NCBI GenBank assembly: GCA_037127315.1
Contig: JBBBDQ010001269.1
Span: 1,925,001 to 1,989,000, forward strand
Reading direction: 5' to 3'
Length of the DNA: 64,000 nucleotides
Source: Ascarosepion bandense
Taxonomy: Eukaryota > Mollusca > Cephalopoda > Sepiida > Sepiidae
The stretch's first letter is position 1; each line of letters starts with the position of its first letter. Under the pieces are notes generated by a model. The model saw only the letters and a list, made by a program, of their open reading frames with translations. It did not search any database and had not been told where the DNA came from. The translations under genes were made by a program, and so were the position numbers. Positions 21,195 through 31,984 of the stretch are shown here, piece by piece.

Positions 21195-24100
21195 TTTTTT
21201 AATCATTTCACCCCGAGCAAGGCGGAAACGCCACTGATGTGCAGGGGGTTACATAAATGTAAAAAGATTACTTTAAAAAAAGTGAGGAGTACAAACTAGT
21301 TAAAAAGGAACAATAGAAAGCAGGTGCGATGATAGATACATAGGTGGAGAGAAAGGGAAGGTTATACAGGGGTGGGGAGAGAGCTAGAGTCCAGTGGTTA
21401 GTAGATGAGTATTGACTTTGCATTTAAATTTCTGGAGGTTGTAGCCGTCAGGAAAGCAAGAATATGGGAGCGAGTTCCACAGGCGGGAAGTGCGAGAGAA
21501 GAAGCTGCAGGAGTAGAATTGTCGTCTGCATTTGGCTAACCTGACTGTGAATGGGTGGGACCCAGTTGCCAGTCTGGTTGCACGAGTAAACACCTGGTGA
21601 GGAGGCACCAGTGACTTAAGTTCGTCTGAGCAGAAGCCATGAAAGTATTTATAGAACAGACAAAGGGGGTCCACATTTCGACGATGGGGAAGTGGCTGCA
21701 GTCGAGCCGCCAGATCAGTACCTATCACATTACAGACTCTCCTTTGGAGCTTGTCAAGAACACTGAGGAGAACGGCAGGGGCACCTGACCATAAATGGCA
21801 GCAGTACTCCATGCACGGACGCATGGTTGACTTGTATATATGCAGGATGGATTCATGTAGAAGAAACATCCTGGATCGACATAGTGACTCAAGCTTCTTA
21901 GCAGTAGATTTTGCTATGGATTCAATATAGTGGTCCCATTTGAGGTCAGAGGACAGGGTAAGTCCGAGGAGGCGTAGTGTATTACTCTCAGGGAGAATCA
22001 CTTGGTCCATGCTTATGAGAGGCAGGAGAGGTTGCCTGTAATGGTTGACAGACAACAGCTTGGTTTTAGAAGAATTGAAGTTGACAAGCCACTTCTTGCC
22101 CCAGTTCACCACAGAATGTAGATCCCGCTCAAGGTCAGCAGCGAGATTATGTCTGTCCGTCACGACAGGTTTCTTACTGGAGCTGGAGTATATTGTAGTG
22201 TCATCTGCGTAGATGCCTACTTGGGACTTGATCTCATCTGGGAGGTCGTTGATGAAAATAAGGAAGAGCGTCGGGCCCAGGATAGAGCCCTGTGGGACAA
22301 CAGCATTCGTGCTGTAGGACGAAGAGGCACGCCCATTCAGAACGACCTTCATTTTGCGGTTATTTAAGAAAGATTGGATTAGGTCAAGCAGGCGACCGGT
22401 AATACCATAACCGCGTAGTTTGCATAGTAGGCCAGAGTGCCAAACCCTGTTGAAAGCCTTGGAGATGTCCAGAGCAACCGCGCGATCCTCGTCAGACTCA
22501 TCAAGGGCCTGTAGCATGTACTCCGTTACAGTTGTTAGCATGTCGGCCGTGGACCTGGCAAAGCGGAATCCATATTGCCTGTCGGAGAACAATTTGTGGG
22601 CGGTGAGATGATGAACTATTTCAGCATTGATTATAGCCTCGAATACTTTCCCGAATATCGGTAGAAGACTGATAGGGCGATAGTTGGATGGGTCCGAGGG
22701 TTCACCACAATTCTTAAATACAGGAAATACTGAAGAGAATTTCCAGTATGCAGGAAAGCAGGAAGCAGAAAGGCAGTAGTTAAATAGTTTAGAGAGGACA
22801 GGGGAAAGTTCAGGAGCACACCTCTTAAGGACTATCACCGGGATTCCATCGTCTCTACAAGCCTTATGGGGGTCGAGTTTTGAAATTACTCTGGATACTA
22901 CTGTCGGGGTAATATATACGTCGTGCAGTTTGGCCTCAGTTCTAATAGGTAAGTCGGGTGGGTGTACTCCGGACGAGTCGAATGTGGAGTTGCATGAGAA
23001 TCTGTGGGCAAAGCACTCAGCTTTGTCCGCAGATGACGTGAGAACCTCAAATCCATGGATTAAAGGAGGTATTTAGGATTTCCTATTGTTGAACACTCGT
23101 TTACAAATCCTCCAATAGTCCTTGGAGCCGAACTTGCGGTCAGCTATGTGCTGTCGCATTCTCTCAGCAAACAACTGTTTGACGTCATTTAGGGTTCTCT
23201 TGCACTCATTGCGAGCAGATGTGAACAGGCGCCTATTTTGATCAGTTGACTGTCTCCGGAATAGACGGAAGTAATGGTTCCTGTGGGCAATGGTGGCTGA
23301 GCAGGCCGGAGAGAACCACGGAGAGGAATGAGGTTTTAGGCAATACTTCCTGGTGGGTATGAAGGCATCAATGCCAGTTTTCACCCATGACGAGACCTCA
23401 GAGGCACAGTCATCAACTGATAGGGACGTCGCAGAGGAAATCGCGAAAGGCATCCCAGTCAGCTTTTTGGTAGAGGTAGGAGGTCCTATAAGTAGGGGGC
23501 TCCTGGGGTAGTGAGATTGGAAAGAAATACAGAGAGAGACTACAGCGTGGTCGGAGTTGCCGAGAGGGCAAAGCTGCGAGACTTGACAGGCGTCAGGCGC
23601 AGAGGTGAAACATATATCTAGCAGTGAGGAATGACCGAGGGAGTGCTTGGGAAGCGAGTGGGGAAGTCCACCACTTGCGTAAGAGATTGGGAAATAGCAA
23701 AGTTCATGGCGTGAATGTCCGCCGGATCAGTAACGGCGTTTTCAAGCCACTCAGAGTGATGGGCATTGAGGTCTCCAAATACAAATATGTGGGCGAATGG
23801 GTGATAGGAAATAGCTTTATCTATGTTGTCAGCAATGCTATCTAGTAGGGAGCAGTCAAGAGAGGAGGGAGAATGGTAAAGAAAGAATAGGTAACTAACC
23901 GAACTGAGGAGAGACAGGCGGAGACATATGTATTGGTGGTCAGTAGATTCGAGTGAAGTCACCCTAGCTATGGGGAGGTGTTCGCTGACATAAACACCCA
24001 GCCCATGCATGTGGACAGTGGAATCCTTCCTTAAAAGGGGAAGATAACCAGGGATGAAGAGGTCAGAGGAGGGAATAGCTGAGTTGAGGTGAGTTTCGCA

Positions 24101-24735
24101 GTTCGCAAGGATGTCAGGGGACTTTTCATGCAGGAACGCTTCTACACTAGGAAAGTTAGTACGAATGCCTCGGATATTAGTGAAGGAGAGGTTTAGGTGG
24201 TTTGGATTTAAGTGGTTTAGGGTCATTTCTGATTTGTTTAGTCATGATTCTGTTTGTCATGATTCTGTTTGTAGAAAGGGACCTATGGTAGAGGATACCG
24301 GCGGTCATTATCCACGATCTGTGCTGGGAGGGAAACTGGCTAGGGCTGCAACAAGGGGTGGCCTAGGGGTTGCCCAACGAAAGCGCTTCCAGGGACAACT
24401 ATCCATGCGCGACGTGGCACTACATTATTATACAACTGTTGGTCAGAGCAGCCGCTCTTGACGCTACGCAAGAGTTAGGGCTCCTAACTACCAGTCGGAA
24501 GCAGCAACCTGGAAACTGCCAACCCGGTACCCTCACAGTGATGAGCCGTTGCCACCAACCGGCCAGATCGCAGGAAACTCACGGAAGCACCAATACCAAG
24601 GTCTGAAGAGAGAGAAGAGAAAGCCGGAAACCACATCCTAAACACGAAACAAGGGGCAAGCCTCTACTCCAGTTCAATAGACGTGGGAAATGTATTGACC
24701 GGGCGATAGTGTGACCTATCTACTCCTATTTAAAA
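21195..24735 (-). mobile_element. Jockey/I-like LINE, nearly full length
   Basis: Runs from the 5' end near 24735 (GGAGTAGATAGGTCAC on the minus strand) through about 500 bp of GC-richer 5' sequence, the ORF2 pieces at 24226-21384, and a 3' UTR ending GGGGTGAAATGATTAAAAAA at about 21200. It carries an APE-type endonuclease and an RT. Only one frameshift (near 23620) and one in-frame TAA (near 23073) break the coding frame, so it is fairly young. No separate gag-like ORF1 was recognised. Fragments of the same family are at 1223, 14272, 59147 and 61700; subfamilies are at 6995, 36236, 50328, 51560 and 61397. Confidence 0.9.
21384..24226 (-). pseudogene. LINE ORF2: endonuclease + reverse transcriptase (two lesions)
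   Basis: Encodes the protein that nicks target DNA and copies LINE RNA onto it. Piece 1 (24226-23618): endonuclease with NLSFTNIRGIRTNF, ANCETHLN and FVFGDLNAHHSEW. A frameshift near 23620 leads to piece 2 (about 23617-23073) with YFRLFRRQSTDQNRRLFTSA and KDYWRICKRVFNNRKS. It ends at a TAA in the same frame as piece 3 (22838-21384), which contains the RT: YRPISLLPIFGKVFE, RQYGFRFARSTADML, ALDISKAFNRVWHSGL, VPQGSILGPTLFLIFINDL and the catalytic YADDTTIY. The C-terminus has SRLWNSLPYSCFPDGYNLQK. The EN-RT order and length (about 950 codons) fit ORF2 of Jockey/I-group LINEs. The catalytic Asp pair is intact. Confidence 0.9.
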
Positions 24736-24993
24736 AAAAACAAAAAAAACACACAAAACAAACTTCGAAAAGTGCAGAGTTAACTAAGTTTTAACTTAAA
24801 GTCCAAGTGAAGCATGAACAAAAAAAAACAAAAAAAAACGAAAAATACAGATATAAGAAATAAATCATAATATACCTCACAGTTTAACACAGGAAATTTG
24901 AATTAAGAAAGTTTCACTCTTAAATTAAGAACTTTTATAAATATATTAAATGACGGAAAAACCGGAATTGCAAAACTTTTGGTTCTCTTCACC

Positions 24994-24997
<4 letters not shown>

Positions 24998-25027
<30 letters not shown>

Positions 25028-25062
25028 TATATATATATATATATGAATATATATATATATGA

Positions 25063-25098
<36 letters not shown>
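24998..25098. repeat. Interrupted (TA)n microsatellite
   Basis: TA runs interrupted by GAATATA/GAATACA words at regular spots. Confidence 0.9.
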
Positions 25099-25100
<2 letters not shown>

Positions 25101-25298
25101 GACGCTGATGTCGGAGTAAACGGACGTGTTTTTTAATGGCTCTAAGAAAGAGATGTTAAGGAAAGTCTCGATTGTATTTTTTTTAATTATTTTCAATTTT
25201 GACAATACATTATTCTAATATTCTTCTAGTTTATTATATTATAATATTTATTAGATGATATTTTAGTTATGTTATCTATTTATTTATTTTACTTATTC

Positions 25299-25411
25299 AT
25301 TACATTTAAGCGTAATTTATTTGTTGTTTTTACGAATGCGGTCATAATTTTATCCATTACATTTAAGCGTAATTTATTTGTTGTTTTTACGAATGCGGTC
25401 ATAATTTTCGA
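25299..25411. repeat. Tandem duplication of a ~58-bp unit
   Basis: ATTACATTTAAGCGTAATTT then ATTTGTTGTTTTTACGAATG then CGGTCATAATTTT occurs twice back to back with no visible change. A very recent local duplication. Confidence 0.85.
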
Positions 25412-25680
25412 AATTAGTGGAAAGCATTTTTTTTCCATTATTAATTATATTCAAACATAGTTTCTTTTATAACATTTAGTATTAATTTTAAATGTTTACA
25501 TTTTCTTTTTTTTTTTTTTCTTCATTTGTAATATAACGTAATTTCAATTTTATTGTAAACGCGTTCTCAGTTATAACGTTATTTTGTTTCGTTTTTACTG
25601 CTATTTGTTCTATTTTTTATCGTTCAAATTTTTCAATTAATACATTTAATTTCGTGTTGTTTACTCCGACATCCAATGTA
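25412..25680. other. Unassigned AT-rich stretch
   Basis: Very T-rich on the plus strand. No feature recognised. A TA tract at 25680-25697 marks the junction with the LINE. Confidence 0.35.
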
Positions 25681-26417
25681 ATATATATATATATATTATG
25701 TCAGGTCACACTTTGAGTGCTACTGGTACCATGTCACCCAGTACTACCTGTTGCATGGTCGGTTCATCGGCGACTAAACTGATTCACCCATCAGGCTATT
25801 CTGGTGAGGAGGGTGGCTAGACACCCAGCAGGATTAAAACAAGACCTATCAAAAGGCATATGAACCTTCTTGTAGGGTTAACAGCCATCTAGCAAAAGGG
25901 TGTACATTAAGCACCATATATATGTATATATATGTGTGTATATGTTTATATGTATATATATATATGTATGTGCGCGGAGGATAAATTCCGGGTTGGTGTC
26001 TGGCGCGCAATAACTCACCTTATGGGCAGGTAGTTGCTCTTTAGCCTTGGATGGTAGTCTACCTAGAGATGGAAAACTCGTATATGGAAAGCCTGAGGTC
26101 TGTTGTTCACATAATCTGTGGCAAACATTTGCACCGACTTTTGTGCTATCAGCGGTTCCAAAAAGTGTGGATGGCTCTACACAAACCTTCACCACTCTAA
26201 TCAAATCATTTGTGTGGGTTTCTGGCAGCTTACCAGGGTTCATCTGTGGATCAAACCTCGCGCACAAACAAGCACACACACAATTACAGCAAGAAGTCCA
26301 TTGGCGATAGGGTAAAGGCGACGGGGACAGGTAAAGGATATTGCTGGAAGTCCTTAGCTGGAGCCTTACACAATGGCGGCCAATGGGTGATGGCCGTTCT
26401 GCGCTAACACGTGAGCA

Positions 26418-29400
26418 ATGGCGCAGTCCGTGTCCTCCAATGGTGACAAAGCAGCCCTATTAAGGATAGCACTGCTTTCCCCATGCTGGGGAGGGGGCGG
26501 TAAAAGGAGCCCTAAATATTGCATGCTCATATCAACCTTGGCAGCCAACTGCAGTTGTCTGGGTATCCAATCACGCAGTCAAAATTCTACACGCCAAAAT
26601 AACCGCAAACGGAAATTTGCTTTTGGAAGCTGGAATGTTCGTACTCTCCAGGATACTAATTCTGCACCTGAGCGTAAAACCGCTCTTGTTTCCCTTGAGT
26701 TACAGAAATACAACATTGATATAGCTGCCTTATCTGAAACTCGCCTTGCTGGAATTTCCCAGCTACGAGAAGAAAAGGGTGGATATGACTTCTTTTGGTC
26801 TGGAAAAGGTGAAAACGAATCTCGGCAATTTGGAGTTGGATTTGCCATTAAATCAGAACTGACTAAGTCTCTATCTTCGTTGCCTAAGGGTATTTCGGAT
26901 CGAATCATAACCCTTTCTTTGGAGTTGGGTGGAAATACCCGGCTGACGATCATCAGTTGTTATGCTCCAACATTGGCTGGCTCAGAGCGGGAGAAAGAAG
27001 AATTTTCCGATCTCCTTCGTGATGTCATCCTCAAGGTGCGCCACAAGGATAAGCTTATTCTTGCTGGGGACTTTAATGCTCGCGTTGGAAATGATGGCCA
27101 ATCTTGGACTGGGGTACTAGGTGGTCATGGTGTAGGCAAGGTAAATGAAAACGGTTTGAGGCTTCTCACTATCTGTAGGGAGTTTGGCCTTAACATTACA
27201 AATACCTTGTTCCAACAAGCAAACCACCACAAAACCACCTGGATGCATCCTCGGTCTAAGGATTGGCATCTCATAGACTATATTATCACAAAACAAAGAG
27301 ACATCAGTGACTTTAACATCACTCGCTCATTTCACACATCCTGCTACCTTTCAGATCATGCTCTCTTGCGAAGTAGACTCTCATTGAATTTATACAAGCG
27401 TAGGGTGTTTAGGTCAACAGCTCCGAAACGGATTGATGTCCTTCCCCTGAAATTAGCAGACAAGAAATATGAAATCTCTGTTAAGCTTGAGGCTGCCTTG
27501 GACTCAGTGAATATCACTGATGATATAGAATGTTCTTGGAAAGCATTGCAGAAGGCAACTCATTCAACAGCAGTAGAAGTTCTTGGAATTCCGCGTAGAA
27601 AGCACCAGGACTGGTTTGATGAAAACAACGAGGATGCAAAAAAGCTCATTAACAAGATGCACACTACACACAAAGCCTGGATAGAGGACAAGAATTCGTC
27701 TGCCAAGCAGATGTCTTACAGGAAATGCAAAGGTGAGGTGCAAAGGGCTCTCAAAGAGCCATGAAGGAACAGTGGTGGTATAAGAAAGCAATTGAGCTCC
27801 AAGAAGCTTCTGACAGTAAAAACACCAAAGCATTCTATAATGGCCTTAAAGAAATATTTGGGCCTGAAACGAATGGTGCCTCACCTGTATGTACAACGGA
27901 CGGGGAAACGCTGCTCACTGATAAGTCAGATATTCTAAAGAGATGGAAGGAACACTTTGAGACAGTTCTAAACACATCATCTGAAATCGACAATGATGTC
28001 ATCTCGTCCCTTCCACAATGTGCTGAAATTCCTGAATTGTCATTTGAACCAGCTTATCAAGAGGTACTTGAATCGATCAAACAGATTGCCTCCGGTAAAT
28101 CCCCGTCACCTGATGATCCCATCCCTCCTGAAGTGTACAAATGTGGCGGACATGCTTTAGTACAGAAGCGACATGCTCTTTTTGTGGAAATATGGAAAGC
28201 CGGGCGTGTTCCGCAAGATTATAAGGATGCATGTATTAAGCACTTGTACAAGAATAAAGGAGCGAGGAATATCTGCGACAATCATCGGGGAATATCACTT
28301 CTTTCCATTGCTGGAAAAATTACTAGCCAGATTAATTCTGAATCGAATTACCACACATCTTGTTGATAAAATCTACCCTGAGTCACAGTGTGGCTTTCGA
28401 TCTGGTCGTGGCACCATTGACATGATATTTTCGCTCCGACAAATTGCAGAAAAGGTACGAGAGAAGAACCAGGAACTGTACATGGTGTTTGTCGATTTGA
28501 CAAAAGCCTTTGATTCAGTGAACCGTGGCGCTCTATGGAAAGTTCTGCGCAAGCTTGGCATACCTGAAAATATGCTTAAGGTGATCATCTCTTTTCATGA
28601 AGGAATGAAGGCTAAGGTTGTGTGTGACGGAATGACGTCAGACGCCTTCGACGTCACAAATGGGACAAAACAGGGGTGTGTGATGGCTCCTGTACTTTTT
28701 GCTCTTTATTTTTCCCTGATGCTGAAATATGCCTTTGGTGATATTGATACTGGCGTGAAATTTCAGTTCCGTTCTTATGGTGGTTTATTCAACCATCAGA
28801 GGTTTAAAGCCAAGACCCTTGTTCGAACTGAAATAATCCGAGATTTGCTCTTTGCAGATGATGCTGCTCTTGTAGCAACATCTTTCGAAGAGGCACAGTT
28901 TTTGCTCGATCGTTTCGCAACTGCATGTACGGCTTTTGGGTTTACAATCAACATTAAAAAGACAGAGGTGGTGCATCAACCATATATACCTCCAAAGCAA
29001 GTTGCGGGAGTGAGGACAGAGCCACCTGAATATCGTTTTCCAGAAAGACAACTGAAGGTGGATGGTCAAGCCGTTAAGTATACAAAGTGTTTTCCCTACT
29101 TGGGCAGCAAGGTGAATCATGATGGTTCATTGGATGACGAAATTGTCAACAGGATTGCGAGGGCTACATATGCCTTTGGGAAATTGCGCCATCGCCTGTG
29201 GGATGAACGTGGGATCCGATTGGATACGAAAATTGTGGTTTATCGAGCTATTATTCTCTCTATCCTCCTGTATGGCTCTGAGTCTTGGACTCCTTATAGA
29301 CGGCACATCCGTCAGCTGGATGTATTTCACAAACACTGTTTGCGGTCAATCTGTGGTCTTAGCATTCGAGACAAGATGCCCAACGTTGACCTCTTTAGAA

Positions 29401-29840
29401 AATGTAATATTTCTGGAATAGAGCCATTCCTCATTCAGTTCCAACTACGTTGGACTGGACACGTATTGAGGATGACCGAGGAAAGGATACCAAAAATCAT
29501 GATGTACAGTCAATTGGAGAGCGGTAGGAGAAATGTTGGACGGCCTTTACTGAGGTACAAGGATAAGATCAGGAGTAATTTGATTGCTCTCAATCTGCCT
29601 CACAACAATCTTGAGAGCAGAGTCTCTGATCGAATGGAGTGGAAGGCATGTTGTTTTGATGGTCTTCAGCGTTTCAAGGCTGACAGTCTGAATCATTTGA
29701 GTCAGAAACGAGAGAGAGTCAAGCGGGCTGTATTGGTACCTGCAAGTACATCCCATAACCAGCATACTTGCATTCTGTGTGGATTGATTTGTAAGTCCCT
29801 TGCTGGACTTAGATGTCATCAGAGGCTGAAGCATGGATGA
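26418..29840 (+). pseudogene. RTE-like LINE polyprotein: endonuclease + RT + C2H2-like motif
   Basis: Three overlapping frames join into one protein of about 1140 residues. Frame 0 (26418-27764) holds the APE endonuclease: FGSWNVRTLQ, DIAALSETRLAG, LAGDFNARVGND, DWHLIDYIITKQRDISDF and the catalytic-His region SDHALL. A 2-base insertion near 27757-27762 moves it to frame 2 (27761-28366), with DNHRGISLLS. A 1-base insertion near 28320-28323 restores frame 0. RT: CGFRSGRGTIDMIFSLRQI, FVDLTKAFDSVNRG, GTKQGCVMAPVLFALYFSL, LLFADDAALVAT. The C-terminus is CILCGLICKSLAGLRCHQRL then KHG, a C2-H2 arrangement likely to bind nucleic acid. All catalytic motifs are present and the two insertions total 3 bases, so the copy is young but broken. 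Confidence 0.92.
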
Positions 29841-29885
29841 AGTCAGAGTTGTCGGAACCTCATACGTCGAGATCGACGGGAGAGT

Positions 29886-29891
<6 letters not shown>

Positions 29892-29934
<43 letters not shown>
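29892..29934. repeat. (TA)n tail of the RTE-like LINE
   Basis: About 21 TA units directly after the LINE's GAGAGTCCATCA end. Position suggests that it is the element's 3' tail and not an independent microsatellite. Confidence 0.85.
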
Positions 29935-29936
<2 letters not shown>

Positions 29937-30089
29937 ATTATTTAATTACTTAGTTTTTCGTCATATTAAAAGTTAATGTAAAACGCCTGAAGATACCAGA
30001 TGGTAGAAACCTAGGTCGCGTAATAAATTGTTTACAAATGAAGAATACACACACACAAACACACAGACACAAGGGTATATATATGTGGC

Positions 30090-30280
30090 AGTGTTAGCCT
30101 TCTCTATGTTTCTTTACATCTTTGGTCAGGAACTATATCGGTCTTTTCGTACGGTCGTGGCGCCCTCGTGGGAATAGTGTTTCCCTTTGTCCTTGCATCT
30201 AAACTGGTCCCAAGTCTCGAACGAATCTCATTTTGGTCCTTGGAGGCCTTATTTTTATGCATATCCCAGATTCTCTTGGT
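30090..30280 (+). repeat. Fragment of the unknown dispersed repeat
   Basis: Matches copy B at about 38118-38310: TTTCTTTACATCTTTGGTCA, CTCATTTTGGTC-TTGGAGGCC, and TTTTTATGCATATCCCAGAT then TCTCTTGGTA. It stops exactly where the 5S-like head begins. Confidence 0.8.
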
Positions 30281-30405
30281 ATATAACGGTCATGCCACGT
30301 TGAATACACCGGTTCCCGCTCGATCACCGAAGTTAAGCAACGTTGAGCCTGGTCAGTACTTAGGTGGGTGACTACTTGGGAATACCAGATGCTGTTAGGG
30401 TTCAC
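30281..30405 (+). ncRNA. 5S-rRNA-like sequence (5S-derived SINE head)
   Basis: Aligns end to end with animal 5S rRNA: AACGGTCATGCCACGTTGAA, CACCGGTTCCCGCTCGATCA, CCGAAGTTAAGCAACGTTGA, TTAGGTGGGTGACTACTTGG, GAATACCAGATGCTGTTAGG. The internal control region is recognisable. Several changes at conserved positions argue against a functional rRNA gene. It is immediately followed by a tRNA-SINE head, so two pol III promoters are in tandem. A second 5S-like head is at 55783. Confidence 0.85.
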
Positions 30406-30562
30406 GGATGTGCGTTGTGGTGCGGTGGATGTCGGCTTGGAGGGGGAAATCGTTGAGCCGAGCTCCAATTTCATTCGAGCACACTGCATTCACTTGCGCA
30501 CTAGTACCCTTGGGAAAGGTATTAATCCGTCCGTTCCATCCAATTATAGGTTAAATAATTGA
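30406..30562 (+). mobile_element. tRNA-derived SINE, 3'-truncated, fused behind 5S head
   Basis: GTGCGTTGTGGTGCGGTGGA, GAGCCGAGCTCCAATT (B box decayed), ATTCACTTGCGCACTAGTAC and TTAATCCGTCCG mark the family. The match ends at GGTTAAATAA, well before the hairpin tail, and the next bases belong to the LINE-derived element. Confidence 0.82.
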
Positions 30563-30722
30563 GGTCTGCTGTTCATGCGATCTGTGGCGGATTTCTGCAA
30601 CGATTGTTTGTTATCAGCAGTTCCAAAAAGTGTGGATGGTACTACACAATGCCTTTACCACTATAAACAAATCTTTGTGTGGATGTCTTACTACATCGAA
30701 ATCGATGGGGAGAGTCCATTGC
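30563..30722 (+). mobile_element. Internally deleted RTE-like LINE (5' + 3' ends only)
   Basis: The left part matches the LINE 5' region at 26098-26215 (TCTGCTGTTCATGCGATCTG, CAGTTCCAAAAAGTGTGGAT, ACCACT-TAA-CAAATC). The right part matches the LINE 3' terminus (TCGAAATCGATGGGGAGAGT then CCATT). The whole ORF is missing. A (CG)n/(GT)n run follows at 30719-30745. Confidence 0.78.
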
Positions 30723-30871
30723 GCGCGCGCGTGTGTGTGTGTGTGATTTGTCTGTTAAATTATGCGTCTATTACTTTGTTTAATTAAATTAAATGAAGAA
30801 ATTTAACACAAAATCTTTTGAGTTTGTCTCTATCGGAAGTTAACTTACTTAAATACAAAATATTCTACGTT

Positions 30872-30909
<38 letters not shown>

Positions 30910-30910
30910 G
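30872..30910. repeat. (TA)n microsatellite
   Basis: About 18 TA units with one interruption (TATATAATATA). Confidence 0.9.
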
Positions 30911-31374
30911 CATAATGATGTTCTGTCTTAATATGTATACTAAAAAGTTGTAAGTTTAAAAATGTATTTTTTTTAAGTATCTATTTATTTCTATTATTAT
31001 ATAATTATATTTGATATTTCAGACTGGCCTCCGCCTTTCATAAGAAACAAATGATTTTAAAAGTTAAAGTAGAAGCGTCCGTCGTGAGAAGCGTCTGTCG
31101 CGAGATATTTACATCAGGTGACGTAGAAAGCGATAGAGTTTTTGGATATTTTTAAACGTAAACCTAACTGTAATAATATTTTTAAATGTTGTTTTAAAGA
31201 AATTTTCTCAAGTGTTTCTAAAAAATATATAACTATTGACATATTTATAAAGATTCAAAATACCTAAGTCCCTATTTAACCCTATCCGATATATATTTAA
31301 TTTTAAAATCCAGTATTTTTTTCTTTCTTTCTGCGTGAATAAGTGGAACATACTCACACACTGGATTGTTTTTC

Positions 31375-31378
<4 letters not shown>
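30911..31378. other. Unassigned AT-rich stretch
   Basis: Contains a short local near-duplication, CGTCCGTCGTGAGAAG / CGTCTGTCGCGAG, near 31076-31103. No gene recognised. Confidence 0.35.

Positions 31379-31434
<56 letters not shown>
31379..31434. repeat. (TA)n microsatellite, ~28 units
   Basis: Uninterrupted TA from 31379 to 31434. Confidence 0.92.
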
Positions 31435-31435
<1 letters not shown>

Positions 31436-31717
31436 CGTAGCACACTTCGTATACTACCCAGGTAAATTCCGATAGAGACGAACTCAAAAGAACTCAATGT
31501 TAAATTCATTTATTTAATTTAACAGAGTAATATAATTTTGAAAAAATGTTTGATTTACTACAATTCCAATTGGTAATACATATTTCACCGCATAATGATG
31601 TTATTATTGCGGTTCTCCAAACCCAAATGGTAAAACTGTTGATCCTCAAAATAACCATCCACCAAATGTGTTTTACACAGACGCTCACATGTCCATATTT
31701 AGAATAAGCATTTGTAA

Positions 31718-31861
31718 CGGACGCTCGTGGCCTAGGGGTAGAATCGCCGACTTGACGTCAAATCGGCCGGGTTTCAATCCTGGGTTAGGAAGCGACCGGA
31801 GTCTAAGCAGTACTGATGAGCTGTAATACAGCGAAACAGATCTGTCTACGGATGACTATAG

Positions 31862-31862
<1 letters not shown>
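31718..31862 (+). mobile_element. tRNA-headed SINE with hammerhead ribozyme domain, best copy
   Basis: Layout: tRNA-like head, ribozyme domain, (TA)n tail. The A box reads CGTGGCCTAGGGGTAGA and the B box GGGTTTCAATCC (31769-31780), about 40 bp apart as in tRNA genes. After a 20-bp linker comes the hammerhead (31799-31858). From 31860 the sequence runs into TA repeats. The unit is about 140 bp before the tail and has no coding capacity. In intact relatives it would be pol III transcribed, and the ribozyme would define an RNA end. The mobilising LINE is unknown, although the RTE-like LINE here also ends in (TA)n. Sister copies: 635 (minus), 50785, 50999 (minus). Confidence 0.85.
31799..31858 (+). 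ncRNA. Type I hammerhead ribozyme candidate
   Basis: Order of parts: stem I strand GTCTAAGCAGTA; CTGATGA core (31813-31819); stem II GCTGT-AAT-ACAGC, five perfect pairs; GAAA core (31833-31836); very short stem III CAGATCTG; GTC cleavage triplet (31844-31846); returning stem I strand TACGGATGAC. TAC pairs with GTA and GAC with GTC, around an internal loop. At 50866 the left strand is CCGTA, so there TACGG would pair fully. All invariant core bases of hammerheads are present. Stem III is so short that a single copy may cleave poorly, as in other retroelement hammerheads that work as dimers. Confidence 0.8.

Positions 31863-31865
<3 letters not shown>

Positions 31866-31908
<43 letters not shown>
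31866..31908. repeat. (TA)n tail of the ribozyme SINE
   Basis: About 21 TA units beginning a few bases after the ribozyme domain (ACTATAGTATATGTATATATA). Confidence 0.88.
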
Positions 31909-31910
<2 letters not shown>

Positions 31911-31984
31911 AATACATCCTACAAGAATGATTTAATCCATCTTTTATTATGATTTACCAGCATGTTTTCATTTTTAGGAGGTAA

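Larger units (their letters stand above)
25697..29935 (+). mobile_element. RTE-like (APE-type) LINE, nearly full length
   Basis: A 5' region of about 700 bp (start uncertain) contains TCTGTGGCAAACATTTG and CGGTTCCAAAAAGTGTGGAT. The ORF spans 26418-29840, and the element ends CGGGAGAGTCCATCATATATA with a 43-bp TA tail (29892-29934). A short element at 30563-30722 carries the same 5' words and the same 3' end, which supports these as the true ends. The layout is EN-RT-zinc knuckle with no gag. Two small insertions break the frame. The RT and EN resemble the group whose EN is often annotated as 'craniofacial development protein 2-like'; RTE-like is my best guess for the clade. Confidence 0.88.

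Noticed and set aside
24903..25205. Minus-strand frame rich in Tyr-Ile (IYIYIYIY) as a membrane protein
   Set aside because: It is a translation of (TA)n microsatellite; similar frames occur at every TA tract.
30281..30405. Functional 5S rRNA gene
   Set aside because: Similarity is strong, but changes fall at positions conserved in animal 5S rRNA, and it is fused to a SINE and a repeat fragment with no terminator. A 5S-derived SINE head or pseudogene is more likely.
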